From the NCBI RefSeq assembly GCF_900091525.1, contig NZ_FMCU01000004.1:310001-374000 (forward strand): 64,000 nt of DNA, given 5' to 3'. A program made the translations under genes and the position numbers. This DNA comes from Micromonospora matsumotoense (GTDB taxonomy: Bacteria; Actinomycetota; Actinomycetes; Mycobacteriales; Micromonosporaceae). The notes under the pieces are model-generated. The model ran no database searches, was not told the DNA's origin, and saw only the letters and a program-made list of their open reading frames with translations. Positions 29,228-39,600 of the stretch are shown here, piece after piece. Positions within the stretch are counted from its first letter, which is position 1. Each line of letters opens with the position of its first letter.

Positions 29228-29239
29228 ATCGTATATGAT
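29228..29239. promoter_or_regulatory. AT-rich palindrome between lutA and SDR (GntR-like operator candidate)
   Basis: ATCgTATAtGAT is a 12-base near-perfect palindrome and a rare AT-rich island in very GC-rich DNA. It lies between two divergent starts, about 36 bp upstream of lutA. Its form resembles operators of GntR/FCD regulators, which often control lactate and sugar-acid genes. No such regulator is in the window. Confidence 0.45.
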
Positions 29240-29394
29240 CTATGGAGTTCGGTGCGAGGTGCGACGTCCTGCGGTCTCGTCGGCCGGGCGGGCCGCTGGC
29301 CCGCCGATCGCTGCGGCGTACCGGCCCCGGTGGACGCCCGGTGCGGGTGGGGGTGTCCCCCGGTCCCCGCCGCCCGTGGGTACGAGGTGCCGAG

Positions 29395-30132
29395 ATGACG
29401 GATTTCCACGGTCTGGTGGCGGCGGTCACCGGCGGCGGTTCGGGCATCGGCGCGGCGGTCGCCGACCTGCTGGCCGCGCGCGGGGCCCGGGTCGCCGTCC
29501 TGGATCGCGACCCCGGTGCCGGCGGAGCGCACCTGCGGCTCACCGCCGACGTCACCGGCCCCTTGGAAGAGGCCATGGACCGGGTCGCGGCAACCCTGGG
29601 TGGTCTCGACGTGCTGGTGAACTGCGCGGCGGTCAGCGCGGTCGGGGCGGTGGAGGCCGCCGACGACGCCGAGTGGCACCACTGCCTCGACGTCAACGTC
29701 GTCGGGGTCGCCCGGGCCTGCCGGGCCGCCCTGCCCCACCTGCGCCGCTCGTCCAGCGGGGCCATCGTCAGCATCACCTCGATCGCGGCGACGGCGGGGC
29801 TGGTCGACCGGGCGGTCTACTCCGCCACCAAGGGCGCGGTGCACGCGCTCAGCCTGGCCATGGCCGCGGACCTGGTGGGCGACGGCATCCGGGTGTGCAC
29901 GGTGGCACCGGGCACGGTGGACACCCCGTGGGTGGCCCGGCTGCTCGCCGGAGCCGGGGACCCGGCCGCGGAGAAGCGCCGGCTCGCCGCCCGACAGCCC
30001 ACCGGTCGACTGGTCACCGCCGACGAGGTCGCCCAGGCGGTGGCGTTCCTCGCCTCCCCGCTGTCGGGGGCGACCACCGGCACCGCGCTGGCCGTCGACG
30101 GCGGCATGTCCGGCCTGCGGCTGGTCCGCTGA
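29395..30132 (+). CDS. SDR oxidoreductase (candidate 2-keto-3-deoxy-fuconate/rhamnonate dehydrogenase)
   Basis: A 245-residue classical short-chain dehydrogenase. The cofactor motif is TGGGSGIG at 13-20, the acidic residue after beta-2 (VLDRD) suggests NAD, and the catalytic site is YSATK with an upstream serine (SITS). The adjacent FAH-family hydrolase and lutABC fit the end of non-phosphorylative L-fucose or L-rhamnose catabolism. There an SDR makes a 2,4-diketo acid, an FAH enzyme cleaves it to pyruvate and lactate, and LutABC oxidises the lactate. The specific substrate is inference. ATG 29395 has GAGG upstream. Confidence 0.8.
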   Translation: MTDFHGLVAAVTGGGSGIGAAVADLLAARGARVAVLDRDPGAGGAHLRLTADVTGPLEEAMDRVAATLGGLDVLVNCAAVSAVGAVEAADDAEWHHCLDVNVVGVARACRAALPHLRRSSSGAIVSITSIAATAGLVDRAVYSATKGAVHALSLAMAADLVGDGIRVCTVAPGTVDTPWVARLLAGAGDPAAEKRRLAARQPTGRLVTADEVAQAVAFLASPLSGATTGTALAVDGGMSGLRLVR

Positions 30133-30133
30133 T

Positions 30134-30149
30134 CCGGCCGGCCGGCCGG
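30134..30149. terminator. Possible bidirectional terminator
   Basis: CCGGCCGGCCGGCCGG is fully self-complementary and sits in the 28-bp gap between the converging SDR and FAH genes. There is no T-run. Confidence 0.35.
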
Positions 30150-30160
30150 CAGCCCGCCGG

Positions 30161-31000
30161 TCAGGCCGCCGTCATGGTGACCCGCTGCCGGCCCAGGCCG
30201 TCCACCTCGACCTCCACCACGTCACCGGGCCGCAGGTAGGGGAACCGGCCGGAGAGGGCGACCCCCTCCGGCGTACCGGTGTTGATCACGTCACCGGGGT
30301 CGAGCACCGTGTACTGCGACAGATGCCAGATCAGGTACGCCACGTCGAAGACCATGTCCCCGGTGCGGGAGTCCTGCCGGGGCTCGCCGTTGACCCAGGA
30401 ACGCAACCCGAGGTCCTGCACATCGGCGATCTCGTCCGGGGTGACCAGCCACGGGCCGAGCGGTTGGAAGGTCTCACAGGACTTCCCCTTGGACCACTGG
30501 CCGCCGGAGTCGCGCAGCTGGAAGTCGCGCTCGGACACGTCGTTGGAGACCAGGTAGCCGGCGACGTGGGCCAGGCTCTGCGCGGGCGACTCCAGGTAGC
30601 GGGCCTGCCGTCCGATGACCACGGCCAGCTCCACCTCCCAGTCGGTGGCGGTCGCCCCGCGCGGCACCCGCACGTCGTCGTACGGGCCGACCACGGTGTT
30701 AGGTGCCTTGTAGAAGATGATCGGGGTCTCCGGTGGGGCGGCGCCGGACTCGGCGGCGTGCGCGGCGTAGTTCTGCCCGACGCAGAGCACCACGCCCGGC
30801 CGGGCCACCGGCGCGCCGACCCGCAGGCCGGTGACGTCCACCTCCGGCAGGTCCCGCGCCGCCCGGACCCGGGCCGGGCCGTCGGAGGCGAGGAAGGCGG
30901 CGTCGATGTCCGCAGTGAGCCCGGACAGGTCGAAATGCCGGCCGTCGACGTGCAGCACCGGCCGCTCCGCGCCGGCCGGGCCCACCCGCATCAGCTTCAT
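30161..31000 (-). CDS. Fumarylacetoacetate hydrolase family enzyme (candidate 2,4-diketo-3-deoxy-sugar-acid hydrolase)
   Basis: The protein has 279 residues. The C-terminal FAH fold shows the metal ligands in DWEVELAVVIGR and SNDVSERDFQ, then KGKSCETFQPLGPW and NTGTPEGVALS. The family cleaves C-C bonds of 1,3-diketo acids. The convergent SDR and nearby lutABC suggest cleavage of a 2,4-diketo-3-deoxy acid to pyruvate plus lactate. The alternative is an aromatic-pathway hydrolase, but no aromatic genes are nearby. ATG 31000 has GAGAGG seven bases upstream. Confidence 0.82.
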   Translation of the reverse strand: MKLMRVGPAGAERPVLHVDGRHFDLSGLTADIDAAFLASDGPARVRAARDLPEVDVTGLRVGAPVARPGVVLCVGQNYAAHAAESGAAPPETPIIFYKAPNTVVGPYDDVRVPRGATATDWEVELAVVIGRQARYLESPAQSLAHVAGYLVSNDVSERDFQLRDSGGQWSKGKSCETFQPLGPWLVTPDEIADVQDLGLRSWVNGEPRQDSRTGDMVFDVAYLIWHLSQYTVLDPGDVINTGTPEGVALSGRFPYLRPGDVVEVEVDGLGRQRVTMTAA

Positions 31001-31038
31001 CCGACGACCTCTCCACGCTCCGGCGCCCCGTTGACGCC

Positions 31039-31353
31039 ATGCAGGATCGTAGATCACCCGGGACCGCCCGACCCGGTGTCCGGTCCGGTGCACCACCGCG
31101 CTCGCACCGGACCCTGGACCTGGTGTTCACCCGGCTCACCGCCATCTCGGGCGTGACACCGGTCCCCCCGGGACCGCTGGGCGGGTCCGCCCGCTGCGGG
31201 GACGGCCGCAGCAGGGGTGTCCGGGTCCACGTCTGCGCCTGGGCCGACCGGCACACGCTCGGCATGGTCCACCTCACCCACTTCCCGCAGACCACTCACC
31301 CGGAGGAGATCTTCCGGCAGATCCGCGCCCAGACCGAGCACCCCGTGCCGTGA
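31039..31353 (+). pseudogene. Hypothetical protein fragment, probably remnant
   Basis: The last 65 or so codons (GGSARCGDG, CAWADRHTLGMVHL, IFRQIRAQTEHPVP) read like the C-terminal end of a small actinobacterial secreted or membrane protein. The first part of the frame is Arg/Pro-rich and overlaps the control region of the FAH gene. There is no ribosome site at ATG 31039. The next stretch is a decayed gene, so this is more likely a leftover than an intact gene. No function is assigned. Confidence 0.35.
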
Positions 31354-31473
31354 CCACGCCCGCCTCGTCGCGTCCCGACGACGATCGGGGACGACGGGCC
31401 CGGATCGCGGTTGCTGGAACCTGGTGGGCCTGGTCGCAGTCGCCACAGACCTGCGGTGCGGTGCCCGGCGCCA

Positions 31474-31890
31474 ACTCCAGGAGATCGCGGTGCACACCTA
31501 CGACGCCCAGCTCACCGTGAGCGCCCGCAGCCGTTGCCCGCCGGGGTGGCCCTCGACGGCGTCGAGGACTTCCTGTTCACCTGCTGCACCACGACGGCGG
31601 CCTGGCCGCACGCACCGGCCGCCGTCGACCACCACGCTACCGAGGGTCGTTCCTGCGGCTCCGGCTCTCCGCGCCCGCAACCGTCGGGAAGCCGTCCTGC
31701 GGGCGTACGGGCGGCCCGCCTGTCCGGGTCCGGCACTCCCCCCGATGCGCTGGCGGCCGAGGCCTCCGCCCGGGGCACGGCCAGCGATCTGGTCCCGGCG
31801 CCGTACGGCCGGATTCCGGTGGACGCCCTGGAACTGGACGGCGACCGGCGGCTCTTCGACCTGCTCGTGGCCTGGGACCCGGAGGTGTAG
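31474..31890 (+). pseudogene. Decayed mycothiol-dependent maleylpyruvate isomerase family gene
   Basis: Recognisable pieces lie in different frames: RRQLQEIAVHTYDAQLTV (31459-31515), then VALDGVEDFLFTCC and ATEGRS (31545-31656), then LRLRLSAPATVG in a third frame, and finally ARGTASDL, YGRIPVDALELDGDRR and LFDLLVAWDPEV ending at TAG 31890. These are in the right order for the C-terminal domain of this actinobacterial family. At least three frame changes make it a pseudogene, provided the assembly is correct. The N-terminal half is missing or unreadable upstream. Confidence 0.7.
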
Positions 31891-31908
31891 GAGCCGCCGG
31901 CCGTCCGG

Positions 31909-32838
31909 TCAGCTGGACGTGGTGGCGTGTTCCCCGGCGCCGGCCTCCGGTCCGACGGCGACCGGCGTGGCCTGCCGGTCGGCCAGGTGCCGGCGCAGCG
32001 ACCAGCTCACCGCCGCCACCCAGAGCACCACGACGATCAGGTAGCAGCCGTAGCGGACGGCGTCCGGAGCGCCGATCCAGTCGCTGCGCAACAGGGTCCG
32101 GGTGTTGGTCAGGACGATGACCCCGCCGACGGCGGAGCCGAGCACCCGGGGCGGGACCAGCCGGACCAGCCAGGCGGCGATCGGGGCGGCGATCATGCCG
32201 CCGAGCAGCAGCGCGCCCGCCCAGGCGAAGTTGATGTTGGCGGAGCCGATGCCGACCAGGAAGCCCAGGCTGGCGGCGACCGCCACCAGGAACTCGCTGG
32301 TGTCGATCGAGCCGATCACCCGGCGGGGTTCCAGCCGGCCGCTGGCCAGGATCGCGGGGGTGCCGACCGGGCCCCAGCCCCCGCCGCCGGTGGCGTCAAC
32401 GAAACCGGCGACCAGCCCCAGCGGCCCGAGGAAACGCTTGCGCAGGGGCAGCCCGACGCGGTCCCGGGGCAGTCCGGCGACGGTGAACCGGATCAGCACG
32501 TACAGGCCGAGGGTGAACAGGATCAGCGACATGATCGGCGCCGCGGTCTCGGTGGAGAGGCTGGACAGGAAGGTCGCGCCGGCGAACGCCCCGACGGCAC
32601 CCGGCACACCGACCCGGCGGACCACCGTCCAGTCGACGTTGCCGAACCGCCAGTGCGCGGCGCCCGAGACCAGGGTGGTGCCGATCTCGGCCAGGTGAAC
32701 GGTCGCCGAGGCGCTGGCCGCACCTGTGTTGAGGGCCAGCAACAATGTGGTGGATGTCACGCCGTACGCCATCCCGAGGCTGCCGTCGACCAGTTGCGCA
32801 CCGAGGCCGACGAGGGCAAGAAGAAGCAGGCTTCGCAC
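31909..32838 (-). CDS. TauE/SafE-family (TSUP) membrane transporter
   Basis: The protein has 309 residues with about eight membrane helices. Family features are the first-helix GLGAQLVDGSLGMAYG and the repeat GLVAGFVDATGGGGWGPVG. Members move sulfite, sulfate, sulfonates or other organic anions. The start is GTG 32838, giving MRSLLLLALVGLGAQ; its ribosome site is weak. It lies just left of a cluster that consumes sulfate, so sulfate or sulfite transport for that pathway is a reasonable guess. However, it is transcribed away from the cluster and need not be related. Confidence 0.8.
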   Translation of the reverse strand: MRSLLLLALVGLGAQLVDGSLGMAYGVTSTTLLLALNTGAASASATVHLAEIGTTLVSGAAHWRFGNVDWTVVRRVGVPGAVGAFAGATFLSSLSTETAAPIMSLILFTLGLYVLIRFTVAGLPRDRVGLPLRKRFLGPLGLVAGFVDATGGGGWGPVGTPAILASGRLEPRRVIGSIDTSEFLVAVAASLGFLVGIGSANINFAWAGALLLGGMIAAPIAAWLVRLVPPRVLGSAVGGVIVLTNTRTLLRSDWIGAPDAVRYGCYLIVVVLWVAAVSWSLRRHLADRQATPVAVGPEAGAGEHATTSS

Positions 32839-33675
32839 AATTACCGCCGATCCGGAAGATGAATGGGAAGGTCGGCCCGGCTAGGGCGGATCACCGTGGC
32901 GGTGACGGACGTCCCGGCTGGTCGGGGCCTGTGTGGGGGGGGCGGTGCTGCTGGAGGAATCGCCCCCGCAGGTCGCTTGGTGCCGGCTCGTAGGACGGCC
33001 CGGCAGACAGCGCGTGAAACGTTCGTTAAGTGAGTACGTCGACTGTCGTCAAAGCTTGACGTTTGACCAGCCCAGAGCCGTTATCGGCGACACCTTCGAG
33101 GCATCTTCGCCCGGTCGGCGGTCACTGCCGAGGTCAGCGGCGATGGGCGAGGCGGGGGCTCGGGCGATGAACACCCGGTCCTTGACCAGGGAATCTGATG
33201 ATCGAAACCAATCCCACCTCGCCTCACGAATGCCACATCAAATCGATGGGTAATGACGCCAAGAATGCCGGTACGGATCTTTAATGTTCACCGCAATCCA
33301 TGGCAAGACCCGTTCCACATAGTGGGACGTGCGGCGAGTTGATCTCTGCTACCAGGAACTTCACGTTCAGCAGAAAACAGTTTGGAAATAAGCCCGTAAA
33401 TGAACTGGCGACCTACCGTGGCACGATCTGGCGACAGCGTCGACTCATCGACCGTCATTTTGCCTGGTTACCCCGACGGCATATCCGGTAGCCTTGGTAG
33501 GAAATCTTCACCGAAGCGGCGCCGATGGTTGGATTTAACCGGGCCGTAACTGGGCAGCGCTAGATTGTGACTCAGCGCGACATTGACTGCCGCAAATCAG
33601 AACCGCACTCGCTGGCGTTCGGCCGGCAAATCCCCCCGTCACCACGCGATCCTTCGCGACCGAAGTGGGAGCCCG
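32839..33675. other. Long intergenic region before the synthase cluster
   Basis: About 840 bp between divergent genes. From about 33000 the base composition is visibly less GC-rich than anywhere else in the window. A 15-bp palindrome, CGTCAA-AGC-TTGACG, lies at 33047-33061, followed at once by TTTGAC. A 63-codon frame (33300-33491) is not convincing. No riboswitch or RNA gene was recognised. It probably carries the control region of the synthase operon, since no regulator gene is present in the cluster. Confidence 0.6.
33047..33061. promoter_or_regulatory. 15-bp palindrome CGTCAA-AGC-TTGACG
   Basis: Perfect six-base arms around a three-base centre, about 615 bp upstream of the synthase start and 210 bp upstream of the TSUP start. 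A candidate operator; the TTGACG arm could also serve as a -35 box. Confidence 0.3.
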
Positions 33676-36600
33676 ATGAGTAGCGCACCGTACACGCGTG
33701 ACCTGATCCTGGTCGTCAATCCGATCGGCGTCCTGGAACCAGGCCCACGGATCACGGCCGCCACCGCCGTCGGTGGTGGGCGCGGCATCATCGACCTCGC
33801 CACCGGCGACGACTGGGCGTTGCGGGCACTCGCCCGGGCGGCGAACTGGTCGGCCGACCCGATCGGCATCCGGGTGCCCGCCGGCTGCCAGGCCACCCCC
33901 GCCGACGTGGCACGCGTCGCCGCCGGCCGGGTGGACCTGGTCGTGGTCGAGCCGACGAGCCCGTGGCCGCTGGCCGAGATCACCGGGCACCACCGGGTGC
34001 TCGTGGAGGTGACCAGCCGGGCCGAGGCGCACGCCGCAGCGGCGGCGGGGGCGCACGGACTGATCGCCCGGGGGATGGAGGCCGGCGGCCGGGTCGGCGA
34101 ACTCAGCTCTTTCGTCCTGCTCCAGCAGCTCGTCGCCGACGACACCCTCGACCTGCCGGTCTGGGTGGCCGGCGGGATCGGCCCGCGTACCGCCGGCGCC
34201 TGCCTGGTCGGCGGCGCGACCGGCGTCGTCCTGGACACCCAGCTCGCCCTGATGCCCGAGTCGGAGCTGCCGGTCGACGTCCAGGCGGTGATCCGGCGGA
34301 TGGACGGCTCGGAAACCGTCCTGCGCGCCGGGGTGCGGGGCATCCGCCGGGGCGGCCCCCACCAGGCCGACGCGGAACTGCTCCCCGTCGGCCAGGACGG
34401 CTGGCTGGCCGCCGCCTTCGCCGACCGTTGGCCGGACACCGCCGCCGCCGTACGCGGAATGCGCGCGGCGATGCTCGACGCCGTCGACGGCCCGGACGCC
34501 GCCGACCTGCTCCAGCCCGGTGCTCCCCTCGCGGCGGCCCTCGGGGTACGGGTGCCCGTCGCCCAGGGTCCGATGACCCGGGTCAGCGACGAGGCCGCCT
34601 TCGCCGCGGCGGTCGCCGACGGTGGCGCGCTGCCGTTCGTCGCGCTCGCCCTCAACTCGGCCGACCAGTGCCGCCGGATGCTCACCGAGACCGCCGCGCA
34701 GCTCGGCGACAAGCCCTGGGGCGTCGGGGTGCTCGGCTTCGCCCCCGAGGAGCTGCGCGCGGCGCAACTGGACGTCATCCGCGAGATCCGCCCCGCCTGC
34801 GCCATCATCGCCGGTGGCCGGCCACCGCAGGCCCGCGCCCTGGAGGAGCAGGGGATCAGCACCTTCCTGCACGTGCCCTCCCCCGGCCTGCTGCGCCAGT
34901 TCCTGCGCTCCGGCGCCCGCAAGTTCATCTTCGAGGGCGCCGAGTGCGGCGGGCACGTGGGTCCCCGGGCGAGCTTCCCGCTGTGGGAGGCCCAACTGGC
35001 GGTGCTCGACGAGTACCTCGACGCCGATCCGGCCGCCGGCGCGCAGCTGCAGATCTTCTTCGCCGGTGGGGTGCACGACGCCCGGTCGGCGGCGATGGTC
35101 GCCACGATGGCCGCGCCGCTGGCCCGCCGGGGCGCCCGGATCGGCGTGCTGATGGGCACCGCCTACCTGTTCACCGAGGAGGCGGTGACCCACGGCGCGG
35201 TCCAGCCGCTGTTCCAGCGGGAGGCGCTCACCGCCGAGCACACCGCGCTGCTGGAGACCGCCCCCGGGCACGCCACCCGCTGCCTGCACACCCCGTTCGT
35301 CGACGACTTCCACGAGTTGCGCACCCAACTGGAGGGCGCCGGGGCGGAGAACCGCCAGGTGTGGGAGCAGTTGGAGCTGCTCAACGTGGGCCGGCTCCGG
35401 ATCGCCAGCAAGGGCCTGCGACGCTCCGGCGACGTCGTCGAGGCCGTCGACGAGAGCATCCAGGCCAGCGACGGGCTGTTCATGGCCGGCCAGGTCGCCG
35501 TGCTGCGCACCGCCGCCACCACCGTCGCCGCGCTGCACGACGAGGTCACCACCGAGGTACGGGGCTTCCACGCCGGCCGGCTCGACACGTTGCGGGCCCG
35601 GCTCACCCCGCCGGCCGCCGACATCGACCAGGCGCCCGCCCCGCTGGACATCGCCATCGTCGGGATGGCCTGCATGCTGCCCGGCTCCCCCGACCTGGAC
35701 AGCTTCTGGCGTACCGTGCTCAGCGGCGTCGACACCGTCACCGAGGTCCCGGCCGACCGCTGGGACACCGACCACTACTACGCCCCCGAGGTCGGGCCCG
35801 GGCAGACCGGCCGGATCAGCGTCTCCAAGTGGGGCGGGTTCATCGACCCGGTGCCCTTCGACGCCATCGGCTACGGCATTCCGCCGGCCGCGCTGAGCAG
35901 CATCGACCCGACCCAACTGCTCGCCCTGGAGGTCTCCCACCGGGCGCTCGTCGACGCCGGTTACGCCTACGACGCCCCGGGCGCGGACCACGCCCGGACC
36001 GGGGTGGTGTTCGGCGCGGAGGCCGGCAGCGACATGGGGCACGCGCAGACCCTGCGCACCATGCTCCCGGCGTACCTCGGCGAGGTGCCCGACCAGATGC
36101 AGGAGCTGCTGCCCACGGTCACCGAGGACAGCTTCCCCGGCGTGCTGGCCAACGTGATCGCCGGCCGGGTCGCCAACCGGCTCGACCTGGGCGGGCCCAA
36201 CTACACCATCGACGCGGCCTGCGCCTCGTCCCTGGCCGCGATGGACGCCGCCTGCAAGGAGCTGGCCAGCGGGGACAGCGACCTGATGATCTGCGGCGGC
36301 GCCGACCTGCACAACGGGGTCAACGACTACCTGATGTTCACCTCGGCGCACGCGCTGTCCCCCACCGGCCGGTCCCGCCCGTTCGACAGCACCGGCGACG
36401 GGATCGCCCTCGGCGAGGGCGTCGCGTGCGTCGTGCTCAAGCGGTTGTCCGACGCCGAGCGCGACGGCGACCGGATCTACGGCGTGATCAAGGGGCTCGG
36501 CGGGGCCAGCGACGGGCGGGCCCTCGGCCTGACCGCGCCGCGCCCGGACGGGCAGCGGCGGGCCCTGGACCGGGCCTACCACCGCACCGGCATCTCGCCC

Positions 36601-39600
36601 CGCGAGGTCGGGCTGGTGGAGGCGCACGGCACCGGCACGGTGGTCGGCGACCGCACCGAGCTGGAGACGCTGACCCGGATGTTCGTCGAGGCCGGCGCCG
36701 AGCCGGGCGGCTGCGCGCTCGGCTCGGTGAAGTCCCAGATCGGACACACCAAGTGCGCCGCCGGGTTGGCCGGGCTGATCAAGGCGACGCTCGCCCTCTA
36801 CCACGGCATCCGACCCCCCACCATCCACCTGGAACGGCCCAACCCGGCCTGGCACCCGCAGCAGAGCCCGTTCGCGTTCTTCACCGAGGCCCGCCCGTGG
36901 CCGGTGCCGGCCGCCGAACGGATCGCCGGGGTCAGCGCGTTCGGCTTCGGTGGCACCAACTTCCACGTCGTGCTCAGCGCCTACCCGAACGCGGCCGAAC
37001 CCCGGCACGCGCAACGGATCTGGCCGGCGGAGCTGTTCTGCTTCCGCGGCGCGGACCGGGCCGCCGCCCACCAGGCCGTCCGGCAACTGCTGGAGAGCCT
37101 GGCCGGCGACGCCGCCGGGGACCGGCCGGCCCGGCTCGCCCAACTGGCCGCGTCGGTCGCCGCCCGGGCCGCCAACCGGCCCGGGACGACCCAGGTCGCG
37201 GTGGTCGCCCGTGACCTGACCGAGCTGGAGACCCTGCTGCACCGGGCGCTGGCCGGCGAGCACGACCCGGCCCGGGGCCTGGTCCAGCCGACCGGGGTCG
37301 ACCCGGTCGGGCCCGGCCAGCTGGCGTTCCTCTTCCCCGGCCAGGGCAGCCAGCGTCCCGGCGCCCTCGGGGAACTCTTCGTCGCCTTCCCCGAGCTGCG
37401 GCACTACCTCGAACTCGACCCGGCCGCCGCGGAGCTGCTCTTCCCGCCGACCGCCTTCGACCAGGACTCCCGGCGCGCCCAGGAAGACCGGGTACGCGAC
37501 ACCCGGACCGCCCAGCCGGTGCTCGGCATCGGCGGTCTCGCCATGGACCACCTGCTGCGCCGCCTCGGGGTCCGCCCCGACATGACCGCCGGCCACAGCT
37601 ACGGCGAACTCGTCGGGCTCTGCGTCGCCGGGGCGTTCGACGCGGCCACCCTGCTCGACCTGAGCCGGCAACGGGCGGCGGCCATCCTCGGCGCCTGCGG
37701 CGAGGACCCGGGCACCATGGCGGCGGTCAACGCCACCGCCGACCAGGTCGCCCAGGTGCTCGCCAGCGCCGGCCTGACCAGCGAGGTGGTGCTGGCCAAC
37801 CGGAACGCGCCGCAGCAGGTGGTGGTCTCCGGCCCGACCCCGAAGGTGCGGGCGGCGGTGGTCGCGCTCAAGGAGGCCGGCCTGTCCGCCCGGGCCATCC
37901 CGGTGGCCTGCGCCTTCCACAGCCCGGTGGTGGCCGGGGCGGTGGAGACCTTCGCCGAGGTGCTCGCCGCCCGGCCGATCGCCGAACCCCGCATCCCGGT
38001 CTGGTCGAACCTGACCGCCGCGCCGTACTCCGGCGACGCCAGCCAGGTCCGGCACCACCTCGCCGAGCAGATCGGCGCACCGGTGCGCTTCGTCGAGCAG
38101 ATCGAGGCGATGTACGCCGCCGGCGCCCGCCTGTTCGTCGAGGTCGGCCCCGGTCAGGTGCTCAGCCGGCTGGTGCAGGCGGTGCTCGGCGACCGACCCC
38201 ACCAGACGGTCGCCTGCGAACGCGGCCCGTCCGACGGGCTGCGCGGATTCCTGATCTCGGTGGCCGAGCTCGCCTGCGCCGGCGCGCAGGTCCGCCCCGA
38301 CTGGCTCTTCCACGGCCGGGTCGCGGACGACTCCACCACCACCGCACCGAGCCGTCGTCCGCTCTGGACGGTCGACGGTCAACTCGTCCGGGACCAGCAC
38401 GGCAACTGTCTTCCCGGTGGCATGACCCCACCCCGACGGATCAAGGAGTTGTCGATGACCCCCGCCAACGGCACCGCCACCACCCCCGGCACCGCCACCG
38501 GCACCGTCAGCGCCCCCGAGCCGGTGACCGTCCGGGAGGTCCGGACCGTCACCGGCCCCGAGCCGGCGACCGTCCGGGACATCCGGGGCGAGCTGCTCAG
38601 CGAGTACCTGCGCACCACCCGGGAGATGATCGCCACCCAGCGGGACGTGATGCTCGCCTTCCTCGGCGACTCCGGTGACGGGGGCGGCCGGCCGGGCTGG
38701 CAGCCCACCGAGACGTACCGGGTCGAGGGGTACACCGCGCTGCCCGCCGGCCCGACGCCGATGCCCACCCCGGCCGCCACGCCCGCGCCGGCTCCCCGCC
38801 CCGCCGTGGTGCCGACCCCGACGCCCGCCCCGGCCCCCCGACCTGCGGCGGCCCCGGCGGCGATGCCCACCGTGGCGGGATCGAACGGCGGCACCGCGCT
38901 GGCCACCGCACCCGTGATCACCCGGCCCGCACCGGTCACCCCGGACGTCATGCCCGTCTCTCCCGCGGTCGGCGGCGTCGTCCCGGCCGGCCTGGTCGTG
39001 GCGCCGGCCCCGGCCGGCGTGGTCGTGGCCCCGGCCCCGGCCGGGCCGGGCATCGCCGAGTTCCAGCAGGCGATCCTCGCGGTGATCAGCGAGCGCACCG
39101 GCTACCCGGTCGACCTCATCGAACTCGACCTCGACCTCGAAGCCGACCTCTCCATCGACTCCATCAAACGCGCCGAAGTCGCCGGCGAGGTCGCCCAACG
39201 ACTCTCCCTCGCCGTCGAAGGCGACGAGAGCGAACTCGAAGACCTCGTCAAGGCCCGCACCGTCCGCGCCATGGTCACCTGGCTCGACCAGAAGATGAGC
39301 GGCACGGTCACCGCCACCGCGACCCTCACCGCCGCGCTCCCCTCCGGCGACCAGGTCGGCGTCACCGCAGCCGACTTCCAGCAGGCGATCCTGGCGGTGA
39401 TCAGCGAGCGCACCGGCTACCCGGTCGACCTCATCGAGCCCGACCTCGACCTCGAAGCCGACCTCTCCATCGACTCCATCAAACGCGCCGAAGTCGCCGG
39501 CGAGGTCGCCCAACGACTCTCCCTCGCCGTCGAAGGCGACGAGAGCGAACTCGAAGACCTCGTCAAGGCCCGCACCGTCCGCGCCATGGTCACCTGGCTC

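Noticed and set aside
33300..33491. 63-codon frame in the synthase upstream region
   Set aside because: No ribosome site, unusual composition and no recognisable motif. It is kept only as part of the intergenic description.
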